Below, piece after piece: positions 35,201-47,109 of a stretch of 64,000 bases of DNA; position 1 is the stretch's first letter, and the number at the start of each line of letters is the position of its first letter. A program made the position numbers and the translations under genes. This stretch comes from Amblyornis subalaris (Eukaryota; Chordata; Aves; Passeriformes; Ptilonorhynchidae), in assembly GCA_018881555.1 (NCBI GenBank), contig JACAXG010000014.1:8593927-8657926 (forward strand). The letters are read 5' to 3'. The notes beneath the pieces are model-generated. The model had not been told where the DNA came from and made no database searches. It worked only from the letters and a program-made list of their open reading frames with translations.

Positions 35201-35694
35201 GTGAGTCAGTGCAGCATGAGCCTGAGTTCAGTGCTTGCCCAGCCACTGGAAATCACTGATTCTTGGCGTGTATGTAACCGGGATTTGAAAGAACCTTGCT
35301 GGGAGTCCTGTTGACCTCGCCCTTCACCCCAGAGACCTGACAGCTGTGCTGCATGGCCCATGCAGTGCCTGGTCCAGTGGCCATAAAGCAGGGGGAGTTG
35401 AGCAGAGCCCTAGGCCCCCTGTGCTGGTTGGGGAGTGTTGGGGAGGTGCAAGTCCTGCAGCAGAAGAGGGTCCATGAGTCTCCCATGTCTGCACCTGAGA
35501 GTGGGCAGCTGTGGGCGAGTGCTGGGGTGCATGATGGGATCTCCTGTGCTCATGCAGGGATGCTCCTGGGTGAGGAAGCTAACTCTGGCTTCCTGGGGGA
35601 GCCTGAAGTTGCTCCCCATCCTTTCCCACAAGACTGGGGCATAGTGGGTCCTCCTTGGCACAGCCCCCGGCCAGGCTGGGTAACTCCTAAGTGG
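29201..35694. other. Long GC-rich stretch, no gene seen
   Basis: The largest nearly featureless block. Long frames (222, 219 and 211 codons on minus; 155 on plus) overlap one another on opposite strands, lack domains and contain Ns in places. The G tract at 30.53 kb is the only structural feature noted. AT-rich patches at 29400-29440 and 33800-33870 are weak island candidates. Confidence 0.55.
30527..30549 (+). other. G-quadruplex-prone G tract
   Basis: G runs of 4, 5 and 8 bases are separated by AGAGA and a single A. The 8-base run can supply two strands, so a four-run quadruplex with short loops is possible. No gene or promoter feature is evident beside it. Confidence 0.5.
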
Positions 35695-35830
35695 TAAAGC
35701 TGGCCTAATTAGTCCGTTTAATCTTCCCCCGTAAATCACTCCTCCCTATCCCCTGCAGACTATCGGCAGCATCTGAAGTCATTAGTTAATTTAAACCTGG
35801 GAGTTCACATGTTGGCTTATCGGAGCCATC
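35695..35830. promoter_or_regulatory. Candidate conserved non-coding element
   Basis: TAATTAG (35706-35712), 'ccgtttaatc', 'gtaaatcactcc', ATTAGTTAATTTAA (35781-35794) and 'ggcttatcgg' within 130 bases of unique DNA, a dense set of homeodomain cores. Confidence 0.4.
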
Positions 35831-36071
35831 TCCTTTCCCCGCTAAGCGCTTGCTCCGTGCATCCCTCGGCTGCTGCTAGATCCGATCTGNGCCCGCTTTG
35901 AAGCCGTGATGGGCTGCCAGCAGGCAAGGTGCTGCCTGCTTCCCTGCCTGCTGGCAGGTGGGAGGGGAGATGGAGATCCTGCTTCTCCCCTTCCCCACGC
36001 TCCCCGTTTTTTGAACTTCTCCTCTGACTCATCCATTTGATTTGGTGTTTTCACCTCTGTTTTACAAATAG

Positions 36072-36189
36072 CAGTTTGCCCGAGTGCTGGAAGGAGAAGG
36101 CAGCTCCGATGCTGCTGCAGCTTCCCCGGCTGCCAGGGGAGATCGTAGAATCATTCGAGTTGGAAAAGATCACCTGTAAGATCATCGAG
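36072..36189 (+). other. Exon-like segment overlapping a CR1 3' end
   Basis: The segment is preceded by a T-rich tract ending in 'acaaatag' (acceptor) and ends at 'atcatcgag' followed by GTGAGT, a near-perfect donor. One frame is open throughout and reads ...LPECWKEKAAPMLLQLPRLPGEIVESF..., with the last part encoded by the reversed CR1 tail. If real, it would be an exonised transposon or a cryptic exon in an intron. No homologous protein is recognised and no neighbouring exon was found, so chance is a serious alternative. Confidence 0.15.
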
Positions 36190-36190
36190 G
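36141..36190 (-). mobile_element. Very short CR1 3' end
   Basis: About 50 bases match the reverse complement of the avian CR1 3' terminus: 'gatcgtagaatcattcgag', 'ttggaaaagatcacc' and 'tgtaagatcatcgag'. The match stops abruptly after 'atcatcgag', where the CR1 consensus would continue 'tccaacc'. Severe 5' truncation is usual for CR1. The truncation point falls exactly at a good splice donor context (gag/gtgagt), described under the exon-like segment. Confidence 0.8.
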
Positions 36191-39100
36191 TGAGTGGGGT
36201 CCTGGGGAGGGAGCTGGTGGGCACCCAGTCTGCCCTTGTACCTGGCAGGGGTATGGGGAAGCTGGGATTACTGGGAGTGACCATGAGGAAGTGCAGACTT
36301 GGCCAGGCACCCCACTAATGGCTTGTATTGCCCATTGGTTGTGCTGTCACTTCTCCATCCTCACTCTCCTCTTCCTTCCCGGGTATCCAGCCCGATGGGA
36401 GCAGGACTCCCCAAGTCTCCGGGTGGGATGTCCCCCGCTACACGGGGATCAGGGCTTCCTGAAGGCAGTTCTGTTGGTTTGGGGGGCAGTGCTGACAGCC
36501 TGGGCACACACCCATCCTTCCCTCTGCATGGGCAGGTAGCAGCGAGCCCGGGNGTCTTGGCAGGGTCAGCAGAGCAGCACAAATGCTCAGCTCCTGGTGC
36601 AAGATGAGAGGGGGAAAGTGGGGGGCTTGGCAGCAGGACTGAGATAGCTGGACTGGGATGACCTGACAAGAGCCCACAGCAACAGGGTCTGGTGGCTCAT
36701 GGCTGTTTTTCCGTGAAGTGCTGGGAGGTGGGAGTCATCCCAGGCATCCCGTGCTGCACCCATGGGCAGCGCCCAGGCTGGGAAATGCCTGGCCGGGTGC
36801 CCCTGCTCAGGCAGAGCCCTGCCCACAGAGCAGCTCGGGGCAGCCCCCTCCCACAGCACCCTAGGACAGCCCCACGTAGGGAGCAGCCAGGAACAGCACC
36901 CACTGGCACAGCACATGTGGCCCACAGCCCCTGAGGGGGCTCTGGCTGCTGCACGGGCTGGCACCCTGAGCATGTGGTGTGGGTGATGCCGTACACCTGG
37001 AGGGTACATGTCCTCCCAGTGCACCCTCTGCACCCCTGGGCTCTGCTCCTGTTGCTCCCAGCAGGGTGAGGGACAGCTGCTCCAGGCAGCTCCTGTCAAT
37101 CCAGGCTGCCTCCAAGTATGCTCCGTGCACCCCTGGGGCACACTGACTGACAGCACAAAAGAACCAGCACAGAGAGCTTGTTGGAGACGCATTTTTGGCC
37201 AGAGCACCCTGAAGCAGCCCCTTTAAAGCATCCTCATGGTTTCAGGANGGGACACAGTGCCTGTGCTCCTTGGCTGGCTTTGTGGCTGTCCTCTTCCTCC
37301 CACTTTCTTGTTCCAAGGGGGAGCTGCAGCCGTGTTTGGTTTTGTAGTCCAAGCTCTGGATTTATTGCTTCCAGGTCTTCATGTGTTTGTTCACGGAATG
37401 AAAGACGGCTGGGTGAGCCTGCTTTCCACTCCTCTGGCCTGCCTCCTGCAGCCCACAGGGAATCTCTCAGGCTCGGGATGATGCCTCCCTTCACGTCTCA
37501 CAGGCACCCAAACACTGCGTGAGTGGGGGACACATCCACGTGGGGTGATGTCCCGGCCAGATGTTAAACCTGTGCCCTGGGTGTCGAGGACGACACGGGG
37601 GAAGGTGCTGGTACGACCCTGTGCGCTCCCAGGCGCACAGTACCCAGGACTGTGCTGGGTACAGCACGAGGGGACGAGGGGCCCTGTGTGGGCGTGCTCG
37701 ATTTGTCCCCCGTCCCCAGGCTGCCGCTCCCCTTCTGCTGTGGCCGGAAGACATGAGCTCCCGATTAAAGGATATTTCAACCAGACGGAGGGGCTGCGGC
37801 GGCCGGGGGAACGCGCAGCAGGAGGGGACGGGGACAGGACGCGTGAGAGACNAGAGGAGAAGCTAATTTACGCTGGAATGTAAATACAGCAGCGGCACGC
37901 TGCTCCGCAGGGCGTGTCACCCCCCTCCTGGCTCTGGAGCACGGGTTAGACCTGCCCAGGACAGCTCAGGCCACGTCCCTGCCGTGGCAGAACCTGCATC
38001 TCACCTGGGCACTGTGCAGGGGAGAGGAGGAGGAGGCTCAGAGGCTGTTGCAGCAGGCCAGTCCCACCGCTGCTGCTCCTGCGCTTTGTGTTGAGCTGCC
38101 ACGGGTCACACATCCACTGCAGAGGGATGGAGCCTCAGCCTTTCCTAATAATCCTAAGAATCAATNGCAGTGTCATGGATGTGCAGAACAACAGCTCTGA
38201 GTTGAGAGGGGAACTTCTCAGCAGGATTAACTCTGAAACCTAGTGACAACACTCTAAGTATCTGTGCTATCTGTGTCCCCGCTGCTCATTCTAGCAGATA
38301 GTTNCTACTAATGAGCTTTACTCAACAGCACTAGATTTGTCTGTAAGAGCAAACTCCAGGGATCAAAAAATAAGGTTTGAGATGCAAATATTCTGTGANA
38401 TATCCAGATTTAAATGTATTTTTTTGTTGTTCCTTAGTCCAGGGATAATTTTTAAAGGCAGCAAGGAGAGATCCTCCAGAATGTGAGACAGAGAAAAATT
38501 TTTAAAAGACNAAGGAACATAAAATCACGGGTTTGGTTTGTTGGNTTTTTTTTAAGTTAAAACCACTGAATTTGGAAAAGTTTCCTTCTGCTCACCCAGG
38601 GCAGTGTGAGCACAGATGCCCCAGGCCTGGGGAGCAGGTCAGGCTCATCCACTCCTCTCCAGTTTGCAGAGTATCACTGGGGAAGCCATGGGCACACTGG
38701 TGGGTGCTGGGACTGGTGGCACAGGGTGAACCCNAGCCAGCCACCTCGCTATCCAGGGCAGAGGGAGCTCAGCATATGGGTGGTCTGTGGCAGGTGACAA
38801 AGAGACTCAAACAAGTCCCTAAAATGTCNAGCCCAGCCCGGCAGTGGGCTCCTCTCCTATCCCGAGGTTGGACCCCAGCACAAGGACCTGAGCTCAGACA
38901 CAGATGCTGGGAGAATTCACACCCCAAGACAGGTTGGTTTTCAGTTTTCTTTAATCTTCCACATGGCTTTTTTTTTTTTTTTCATTTTGAGGCAGGAGTA
39001 CTAACTGCTAAGGATGCATATGGAATTTGAATATGAATGATAAGAACAGCTGTGTATATCTATTATGAATGAACATAAACAGAAATGTATAAACTGAGAT

Positions 39101-39269
39101 TTTGGGGCTTTTGGAAGAATTAGTGCCTTTGTTCCTGGATTTTTTTCCTATCAAAGTTTGAACCAAAGCCCATTAGCCTGGACTTTCCCGCAGCCGACCA
39201 AGCCAGGAGCTTCATTTCGTCCTGGCTCTGAGCCATGCTGAATTCTCCTCAACAGCTCAGTGAGCCCTA
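36191..39269. other. Unique DNA with an N-dense part, no gene seen
   Basis: A 206-codon minus frame at 36587-37207 is Cys/Trp/Pro/Gly-rich and overlapped by plus frames. CpG-rich sequence at 37560-37930. The 38.1-39.8 kb part holds eleven single Ns and AT-rich sequence without a recognisable repeat. Confidence 0.5.
38968..38982. repeat. Poly-T tract
   Basis: A 15-base T run with no recognisable retroelement sequence on either side. A similar 13-base T run lies at 19925-19937. Confidence 0.85.
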
Positions 39270-39350
39270 ATCCTAACAAATTTACCCAGAGAAGTGGGTC
39301 TCTTATTACACAGCCTAATTTGAATGCTTTCCAAGGTTAATTTCGGCTCC
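39270..39350. promoter_or_regulatory. Candidate conserved non-coding element
   Basis: 'taatcctaacaaatttaccc', 'cttattacacagcctaattt' and 'ccaaggttaatttcgg', with K50-type TAATCC and TAATTT cores. GC-rich low-complexity DNA follows. Confidence 0.3.
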
Positions 39351-39464
39351 CTCTCCCTCTCCAAACATGCCTGCCCCTCCAGAGCCAGCTCCCCCCTTCN
39401 CCAGCTCCCCCCCGGCTCCCCGTTAGCGCCAGCCCGGGGGGAGCAGCCCCCTTCACCACCGCGA

Positions 39465-39670
39465 TGGTTTTTAAACGAGAAAATAATGGGATGTGTGTCC
39501 CCGGGTCCGGACTCTGCCTGGAGGGTTTCTTAATGCCGAGCGACTTCCTCCGCAAATTAATTGCAACATTCGTTGGGCGAAAATAGCCCTGGAAGCCCCT
39601 TCCCCACAGGCTCTTCCGCACGTGATATTACTCCGTTCATAATCTGATTCCTATGACTCTGTTCCTTCCT
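39465..39670. promoter_or_regulatory. Candidate conserved non-coding element
   Basis: 'tttttaaacgagaaaataat', 'ttcttaatgccgagcg', 'cgcaaattaattgcaac', 'gggcgaaaatagccc', 'cacgtgatattactccg' (an E-box-like CACGTG) and 'cataatctgattcc'. Unique, mixed AT-rich and CpG-containing, the texture typical of deeply conserved elements. Confidence 0.42.
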
Positions 39671-39974
39671 TCCCGTCCCCGGCGTGCCGGTGAGTGCCGN
39701 GAGGGTGCCGGCAGGGTGACCCACCTGGCAGCCGCGCCAGGGCGAGGNAGCATCGCTGCCGCCCGGCCGAGTNGGCCCTGGCTCTGGCTTTGCAACAGAC
39801 TGTGCAAGGAAACCTCAGCGTGGGGAAACTGAAACCCGGCCCAGTGCGGGGAGCAGCTGTCAGATCGATTAGGGAAGGGATAGAGAAGGAACCAGCTATG
39901 CCTGGTGGACGGGGATTGCAGGAGAGGGGCGGTGGAGGGGCCGTGGGGTGGCAGGGGCTCGCAGCAGGGGGTTA

Positions 39975-40197
39975 AAAGGGACAGGACAAGGGGCAATGGG
40001 TTTAGACTGAAAAAGAGTCAATTTAGATTAGCTAAAAGGAACAAGGTTTTTTACATTGAGGGTGGTGAAACACTGGCACAGNTATCCCAGAGAGGTACCT
40101 GAATTGGCTGAAGATGCCTCTGCACATGGCAAGGCATTGGACTAGATGGCCTTTAAAGGTCTCATCCAACCCAAACCATTCCGTGATTCTATAAAAA
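39975..40197 (+). mobile_element. CR1 LINE tail, avian type: RT C-terminus and 3' end
   Basis: The plus strand encodes DRTRGNG (39980-40000), followed in frame by FRLKKSQFRLAKRNKVFY, which is the C-terminal end of the CR1 RT protein (family pattern DRTRGNG.KL..G.FRL..RK.FF). Next come the 'cccagagaggt' segment and the diagnostic 3' tail 'ggactagatggcctttaaag' and 'tccaacccaaaccattc', ending in 'gtgattctat'. The 'pressing' between these parts is shorter than in full copies, suggesting an internal deletion near 40100-40130. This is the least diverged transposon in the window and the main reason for suggesting a bird. The 5' end is truncated near 39970. Confidence 0.92.
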
Positions 40198-42014
40198 GGA
40201 AGAGTTGGGCGGAAAAGGTATACAGAGGAGCCAGGAGTCCACCTCATCCACCAGCCCAGCTGGATGTGGCCCCAAGGATACTTTCTGCTGGCTTTTAGTT
40301 GCAAGAAGCAGGGACTCCCCAGCAGCTGGGCCTGAGGGGTTGTGCTGGGTCACTGTAAGTGTGGAATGGCAACCTTGCAGCCCCAGGACAGGGGTTTTCT
40401 GCATGCCCTCAGGCAGGGAAGTCCCTGGTGCATGGGGCAGGATGCCTTGCCTGTCTCCCAGCTGTCATGGATCAGAGATTCACCCTGCTTGGTCTCCTTT
40501 TCTTTCATCACATTTTTGTCCTTTCTACTTAGTTAATGCTTTTATATTAGCTCACTCTGAGCATCACAGGTAGTGCAGTATCCCATCATCCCGGCAGCTG
40601 ATGGAGTAAGAAAGGGGTTGGGGATGTGCCCTGTGCCATGCCAGGGCAGCTGAGCCAGCCTGAAGAGCCAGCAGGCTCTTCCCATCAGTGATTCTGTAAA
40701 GATGTTCTCTCTGAAGTGCGTCCACAGGTCACATCTTCTGCTGCCACATCCTCCTGCCAGGTAACCTCCCGTGCCTGCTCCCTGTCCCTCCAAAGCCTCG
40801 CTGCCCGGCGGTCACCTCGCCGAGCGGATACCTGTGTTTGATGATTTTGCTCGAGGCGTACGAGCTGCACGTATCAAAGCTGAGCCACATCTTTTCTCCT
40901 GGCTGTTCCTGCCTGCTNCCAGCCTGGGAATCTTGGCTGCGGGGTGTTTGCAGTGGTTCCCCAGCACTGTGTGTCATGGTGGATTTGGGGTGCCAGTTTC
41001 AGGGTGAGGGGCACTCTGGGGCAGGTCTCTGGGGTGAGGATCGGAAGGGCCAGCACAGCCGGGGCCCCATCTGCCCAGGAGCATGCTGGTCATTGCTGTA
41101 AGGTCAACCTTAAATAACAGNAATAATAAAAATAAGGCTGCCTGGAGGAAAGGAGAGAGCAAACTGAATCCTAATGAGGTTGCATGGACACATCAGCATG
41201 ATCATTTCATGGAAATAATTTTAAAAAGGAAAAAAAAGCTTTGAGTATAGATCAAAGGATGTGGGACACAGCAGCCAGGGCACAATCCCATGAGGACACG
41301 CCCATCCCTACTGAGATCCCAAACCCATGAGTTGCTCCTGCCCTGTTGTGCTGGGGAAGGTCCAGGGCAACCCTTGACTATGGAGGGGGTGGGAAAAGGG
41401 CCCAAAGGATGGAGGGAGGTGCTGCTTTATCCAGGATGGGGACTGGCATCTTGTCACCAGCTTTACTGCAACCGAGTGTGGTGCCTGGTGTGAAGCGGCA
41501 GAACATTTGCTTTTAGGGACGGCCAAAATTTACCNAGTTGTGGTGGCAAACACTGAAAGAGGAAGTTTTAGAAGGGAAATAAAACATTAATGCTTCAGGG
41601 CTTAAGGCAATGCTCAATGCAAAGGCAGGAAAGTAATTAGTGCTGTAGATGGGGAAATAACCAGCATTAAATGGAAGTGGGGCGAGCGCAGGTTGAAGGG
41701 GCTGCAAGGAGGAGGATGGGCAAGGGCTCTCCAGGAGATGGCAGGGAATGAGCCTGGAGTCCCCCAGGAACGCCTCCCGGCACACAGAGCCCCAGCAGTA
41801 CCGTATTTCAGGGAGGCTGCGCCTGCAAGACCCCAGCCGTCCTCCTCCTCCCTGCCTGAGCTCCGCTGGCCACAGGCCAGGTGAAACGCTCCCCCGAGCA
41901 TGGCGGGGACTGGTCCAACCCCGCACAGCTCCAATTATCCCTGGCTGGAGACTTTCCAGGAATCCCATCCCCTCTCCCCCCACCGACCCTGCCTCCCCCA
42001 GCCTCCCCCCCTCA
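40198..42014. other. Unique DNA, no gene seen
   Basis: No credible ORF. AT-rich patches at 41100-41240 and 41560-41660. GC-rich otherwise. Confidence 0.5.
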
Positions 42015-42205
42015 AAGCAATTTGACTTTTATAGTAATAACTTCTGAACCCTGGATTGGGGCCGTGCCAAGGAAAGCAGCAGAAAACAATGTGATGGGCC
42101 TCGGCAGGCGCGGAAACTCCAGCGACCGAGACCAGCCCTAAAATAACTTTTGAGCGATTGTTATTTATTCTGGGAGAAAGTTCGTTCATTCACAATTTGG
42201 AGGGG
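42015..42205. promoter_or_regulatory. Candidate conserved non-coding element
   Basis: 'gacttttatagtaataactt', 'gaaaacaatgtgatggg', 'aaataacttttgagcg', 'gattgttatttattctggg' (SOX-like ATTGTTAT) and 'cattcacaatttgg'. Unique, with no ORF. Confidence 0.4.
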
Positions 42206-44579
42206 AGATAAATGAGGGCGGGCTGGGGCTGCACAGCGGCAGCACGCCGGGGCTGCAGATGCAGGGCGCCTGCAGCGCCAGGGCAGTCAGCTCACCACGG
42301 TCCTCCTGCACGTGAAAACTGCAAAACCTTTTTTAAAGGTACTTGTGCTCAACTGAAAGCCCTGAGCTCAGGTGGAGGAGTCCAGTTTGATGCTGGGGTT
42401 CTGCATGTGCCACCAGGTGCAGGGGGCTGCACTCTGTGTGTCTGTGCCTGCACATGTTTCAGTTCCCCGGGCACGCTGTCCGGCATGGTGGCTGTGCCAC
42501 ATGCCGCTGGCTTGCACACCTGCCCCTGGGCTCTGCACGCTGAAGCCATCATTGACCAATGGGCAGCAGGTGGTGCAGGCAAACTCCGGGCGGGAACAGA
42601 CAGCGTCCTGCTGCGGGTCCCGGTGAGCATCAGCACGCGCACGGCAGCTGTCAGCCANCGTCAGCTGGGCAGCAGCAAGCTGTGCAACCTCAGTAATTCT
42701 ACAGCTCTGAGCTGCCGCGGCTGCCCTGCAATTCACAGGGGCTGAGCCAGAGATCCCAGAGGAGCCTTGAGCAGCCTGGGCAACCACGGCACTTCTGAAT
42801 CAGGGACACTCTCCAAAGGAGGCAGCCAGCCAGCCAGCCCTCAGCACTGCCGCGCGTCTGCTCGTGCAAGTGTGTTTTATGGTGCCTGTCACGGGCAGGG
42901 CACTGGTCGGGATTCAGAGTGGTGGCTCCGCCAGACAAGGCTCAGGCTGCCTGTGTTACCCTCAGGGTGGATGGCTGGGGGCCCTTGGCAGGTCTGGAGA
43001 GCAAAGGCTGGGGAAATGGGGTCTCTGCCTGCTGGGTGACAGGAGTGACAGAGATCTCGCAGCGTGGCTCTGTGGGCAGGTGGGTGGGAGATGGATGGAC
43101 AGGGACCTGACTGGGTATGAGGGCCTTACCAGCTTTGTGTGCAGATCATCTCCAGGAATGATACACATCCAAGACTACCCGTCCATGAGCATCTCAGGGG
43201 CAAGGGTTGATCCTAATCCACTGGTATGATGCCACAGTGGCAGGGGAGAGCATTGCCATCATCACGTACCCTACACATCAGATCTTGGAGAGTGCACTGC
43301 TCTGGAGTGGGAAAACCCTGCCATATCCCCTCCCACCAAGAGAACAACAGCGCTTGTCTGAGACACCCCTCTCCTCCTGCTGCCTCCAGTCTGGGGGACC
43401 GTGCTGAGTGCCACCAAATGTTTTTGCTTCGGAATTGACATGTGGACACACTGGAGCTGGGGGCCTGGAGCTGCAACAGGGGATGATTCAGTCCTGCCCT
43501 TTGCAGATCGAGGAGAACACCAGTTTATGTTTAGCCACACAGTCGTCCTGGCACTGGATAAACTGTGCCCCGGCCACCCTTGCNTGGGGAGGGCAGGGTT
43601 AACACGGGGTCACACACGGGGCAGGAGCAGCCCTTGGCAGCGCCGGCCGGCACACACGGCTTCCTGCATGGCACAATGCCCGCGACGGTGAGACTGGCCC
43701 TGCTGGGCCACATCCCTCATCCTGCCAGGCAGGAAAGGCTTCGGCCCCACACTCCTCCTCGCCTCTCCGCATCCCCTGCCCTCTGCCCTGCCACCGCTGT
43801 GGACAGCCCCGTCCTTGCCAGATGAGTTCCAGCCTCACTGCACTTCGGGCTGTCTGAGCAGCTCGTGATCTTGGCAGGCAGCTCAGAGACCTACCAGTCG
43901 TTATTACAATGATTATTTTTGTTTTCCCAGCTCAAAAGGGCTTTCCTCTTACCTCGCTCCTGGCTGGCCTTGAGCCAGGTGGGACTGTGGATGGAGCAAG
44001 GGGAGAGGGCAACATCCTACACTGTCAGAACAGGGGACTGCAGTGGGATGCAGGAGATGGGGCAGAGGAAAGGGCAGATCTTGTCCCTTCTCCTGAATGC
44101 TCAGATTGGAAATCAACACCCTCTTGGTTAATTCATCAGCTTTGATTAGCAGCTCTGAAGCTCGGACCAGCTAATGGGCTCCCCCCCCCGCTGGTAAATC
44201 TCCAAGAGAAGTTCAGCAAGGTTATCTGAACCAGGAATGGTGAGGGAAGGATGGGGATGAGTGCAATTGAATTAGGAAGCTGTTAAATGAAGAAGCCAAA
44301 CTAAACCAGAACAGGGACGTTGCAAAATGTCCCCATGGCTAAAACACGGGGTAGAGCATCATTAATACATAGGACAGAGCACTACACCATGGTTGCACTC
44401 ATCTGGGTCGGGGCTGGGGGCTGGGGCAGCAAGTCCCTATGGAGACCAGCCCAGCCTGGGGTTTGGGGTCACGTTTGCCAGCTCCATCCTATGCAGATCC
44501 CTTCACCAACACCTTTGTGTCCCTATGTGGGCTGCATCATCCTCCAAGTGGGGGTTCCTCTGCAGCCTGGATTTCGTTG
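42206..44579. other. GC-rich unique DNA, no gene seen
   Basis: CpG-rich at 42215-42310. The 177-codon plus frame at 42212-42745 is Ala/Gly/Cys-rich, overlapped by minus frames, and contains an N. C run of nine at about 44182. Small 'cagccagccagccag' repeat near 42824. Confidence 0.5.
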
Positions 44580-44870
44580 TTGATTAAATTAGCTCAGCAG
44601 TAACCTATTTGTGATGATGATGTGAGGTAGCGACCTTCAGTGTTTTCATTAAAATATACATGTATATATTTGTTTTCTGCGGTTATGAATGTAATTCCAC
44701 AATCCACTGAGGAGCTGGTAATTTTCTGGCTGAGGTGGGAAGTTGCTGACATCTTGTGATACATGACAAGATTGATTGTATTTGCTTACCCTTTAACCTA
44801 ATAAAGAAAAATAATGTTCCTTAGTCTCACTAATTCTCTATAAACTTGGGCATTGCTTTAAATCAGCTGG
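44580..44870. promoter_or_regulatory. AT-rich island, candidate regulatory DNA
   Basis: Nearly 300 bases of AT-rich sequence: 'ttgattaaattagctc', 'cattaaaatatacatgtata', 'ttatgaatgtaattcc', 'gacaagattgattgtatttg' and 'cctaataaagaaaaataatg' (an AATAAA polyadenylation-like hexamer is present). It could be an enhancer, or a decayed repeat I cannot identify. Confidence 0.3.
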
Positions 44871-45929
44871 AAGTGCAGGCGCTGAACCATATCATTGCTG
44901 GGGCAGGAATCCCACTCCCCAGGCCCTCCCCAGTTCCCAGCTGAGGGGGACCAGCATGGGAGCACTGTCCCAAAGAGCACCCAGCACCTCTGGGTCTGAG
45001 AGGACCGTGGAGGTCCGGCAGGGAGGTGGCCTCTGCACCCCGTGCATCCTGCTCGATGGGAAAGCATTAACCAATTTACTGCTAATCGTGTTATCACCAG
45101 CACATCTGAGCAGCTGCTGGGGCAGCACAGGCCAAAGCAAACATGGCCCAGTGCCCCGAGGACATGGAGCAGTCAGAGGCAGCTGCGCCTACTCTCGGGT
45201 TTCCAGGTCCCATATCTCCCACCGCAGTGGTCCAGTTGGCCTCTGGAAGGAAGGAGTCTCCACAGGACAAACCCAGCCAGCACTGCAGCAGGGAGGGAGG
45301 GAGCTGCCCCAGCAGAAATCTGGGCTGGTGGTCCAACACCAGTACCTGGGTGACCTTGGGAGTGCTGCACGATGGGCACCATGCCTGGCAAAACATGTGT
45401 CCTCCCCCACTGGAAGATCCGGTGTAAGAGGTGGAGGGGTGGGCTGGGTGTCAGGGTGCATGTGGCAGGGGGTCTGCTATCCCAGCACACCATCTCCATC
45501 CTCTCTTTCAGGGGACACCCCTCCCCAGGGGGAAGGAATTATTAGGCAGGGCAAGCAATGCCACTACAACACAGTTCCCCTCAGTTACCCATCCATCCTC
45601 TGAGGGATCATTGTCCTGAGTTGTTCTTACTCAGCCCCGCACCCAGCTTGGCTTCTCCGACCTTCTCCGCAGCACAGCGCAGCGCAGAGCAAACTGGGCC
45701 TGCGTGCGTCCTCAGGTCAACAGCACTGGGGCGTTGCACTGCCCCAAGGTGATGGACTGTGCCCATGGCAGAGTGCCCCTGGCCTGGGGGTGTGGGGGTG
45801 AAAGGGCTGAAGCTTGGGGAAAGATTTTCCCTGCTCTGCAGAGGAGATGGCAGGGGGTTGCTCATCTGCCCAGCACGGTGGTTTGCCAGCCAGCTGCCAA
45901 CCGGCCGGGAATTGCCTTTGCCTTTGCTG
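44871..45929. other. GC-rich unique DNA, no gene seen
   Basis: The 215-codon plus frame at 44956-45603 is overlapped by three minus frames of about 100 codons, and its translation shows no domain or bias beyond GC content. Confidence 0.5.
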
Positions 45930-46115
45930 GTGTGCTTAAAAATAACCCACTAGCTTGTCAAGGTTATAAAGAGAGAGAGAACAAATTGCTTTCTGAGTTG
46001 ATTAAACTGCTCAGCGTGGCTGCGCACACGGTGCTCTCCGTACGGCTGGGACGAGACGTAGTCTGGCGCGTTAATTTGCACTCGACAGTTCCTGTGCTAA
46101 TAAGGGCTTGATGAG
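45930..46115. promoter_or_regulatory. Candidate conserved non-coding element
   Basis: 'gcttaaaaataacccac', 'caaggttataaagagag', 'gagttgattaaactgc', then a CpG-containing 'tccgtacggctgggacg', 'gcgcgttaatttgcac' and 'gctaataagggc'. Unique, mixed composition. Confidence 0.38.
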
Positions 46116-46554
46116 CTGCCTCCTTCATACCCTCATCACTGGCCCCTCCGAGCAACGCTTGACTGGGCCCTGAGGCAGTTGGGGCACTTTGTCTATTCAA
46201 AATGCCTTTTTTTGTTGCCTGTCCATTGCTTTTGAGCAGTGCCATGTCCAGAGCTGCCCTGGAGCCACTGGACCAAATCTCCAGAGGATTTCAGCAGGTC
46301 CCTGCTTCATCCCAGGGCAGCTGAGGGAGCACAGGCAGAAGCACACTCCAAAACTCAGCTGCAAGGAGAAAAACCCACCCGTGGCCACAAATTGCTGCCA
46401 GACATTTCTCCACGCCGGTGCAACAGCCGTCCTGGCCGCCGCGCCACTCAGCATCACCCCACGATGCTGCCGCCACAACGGGGTCTCCGTGCTTGAAAGA
46501 GGTTTCCAAATATAACCAGCCCCTCGCCTACCCCCACCCTCCCCCTGCAACTTT

Positions 46555-46865
46555 CTGGGAAAATCCCTTTCTGCCTAAAATTATCCAGATGTGCTTTACA
46601 GCTCGAGGGGAGTTTGTGGGAAAAATACGAGGTTCGCTGGATGAGATGTTTCCTGAAGTGTGGGGCTGGGAGCTGGTTCCACTTTGGAGCAGACCCGCGC
46701 CGCTCACGCGCCGCCNCTGCCAGAGCTTGGCTTAGTTAGTTAAACCAGATTGAGTTTATCTCTTAATAAGAACTAGGGAATGAAAGCGCTTTTTCTTTAT
46801 TCTAGCCTTTTTGTAATTCATACTCCGTGTTGGGGAAAGGCGAAAAAAGATTTGCTAACCAGATT
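46555..46865. promoter_or_regulatory. Candidate conserved non-coding element
   Basis: 'ctaaaattatccagatgtgc', 'aaaaatacgaggttcgc', 'cttagttagttaaaccag', 'tctcttaataagaactaggg' and 'tttgtaattcatactccg'. One N interrupts a CpG-rich patch near 46716. No ORF. Confidence 0.35.
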
Positions 46866-47109
46866 GCTGCTTCCCAGCACTCTGGGTCTGGATGCTGTAC
46901 TTGTCTTTCCTGGTTTGTGTAGTTTATCAGCACTGTGGGCTCCCACTGATGCCCCGCACCCCAAAGGGCATCCCAAGGAGCTGGCATCAGGGGTCCATCC
47001 AGGGGCCAAATTCGGGGCCAAATTGTGCAAAGCAATTCAGGGCCTGTGTCCTTCAACTGATGAATGAATTTTCAGTGACAACGAAGCAGCGGTGGGTGCA
47101 GACCCCAGG

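Noticed and set aside
44620..44635. let-7-like seed TGAGGTAG
   Set aside because: Eight matching bases only; the following bases do not match let-7 and there is no hairpin partner.
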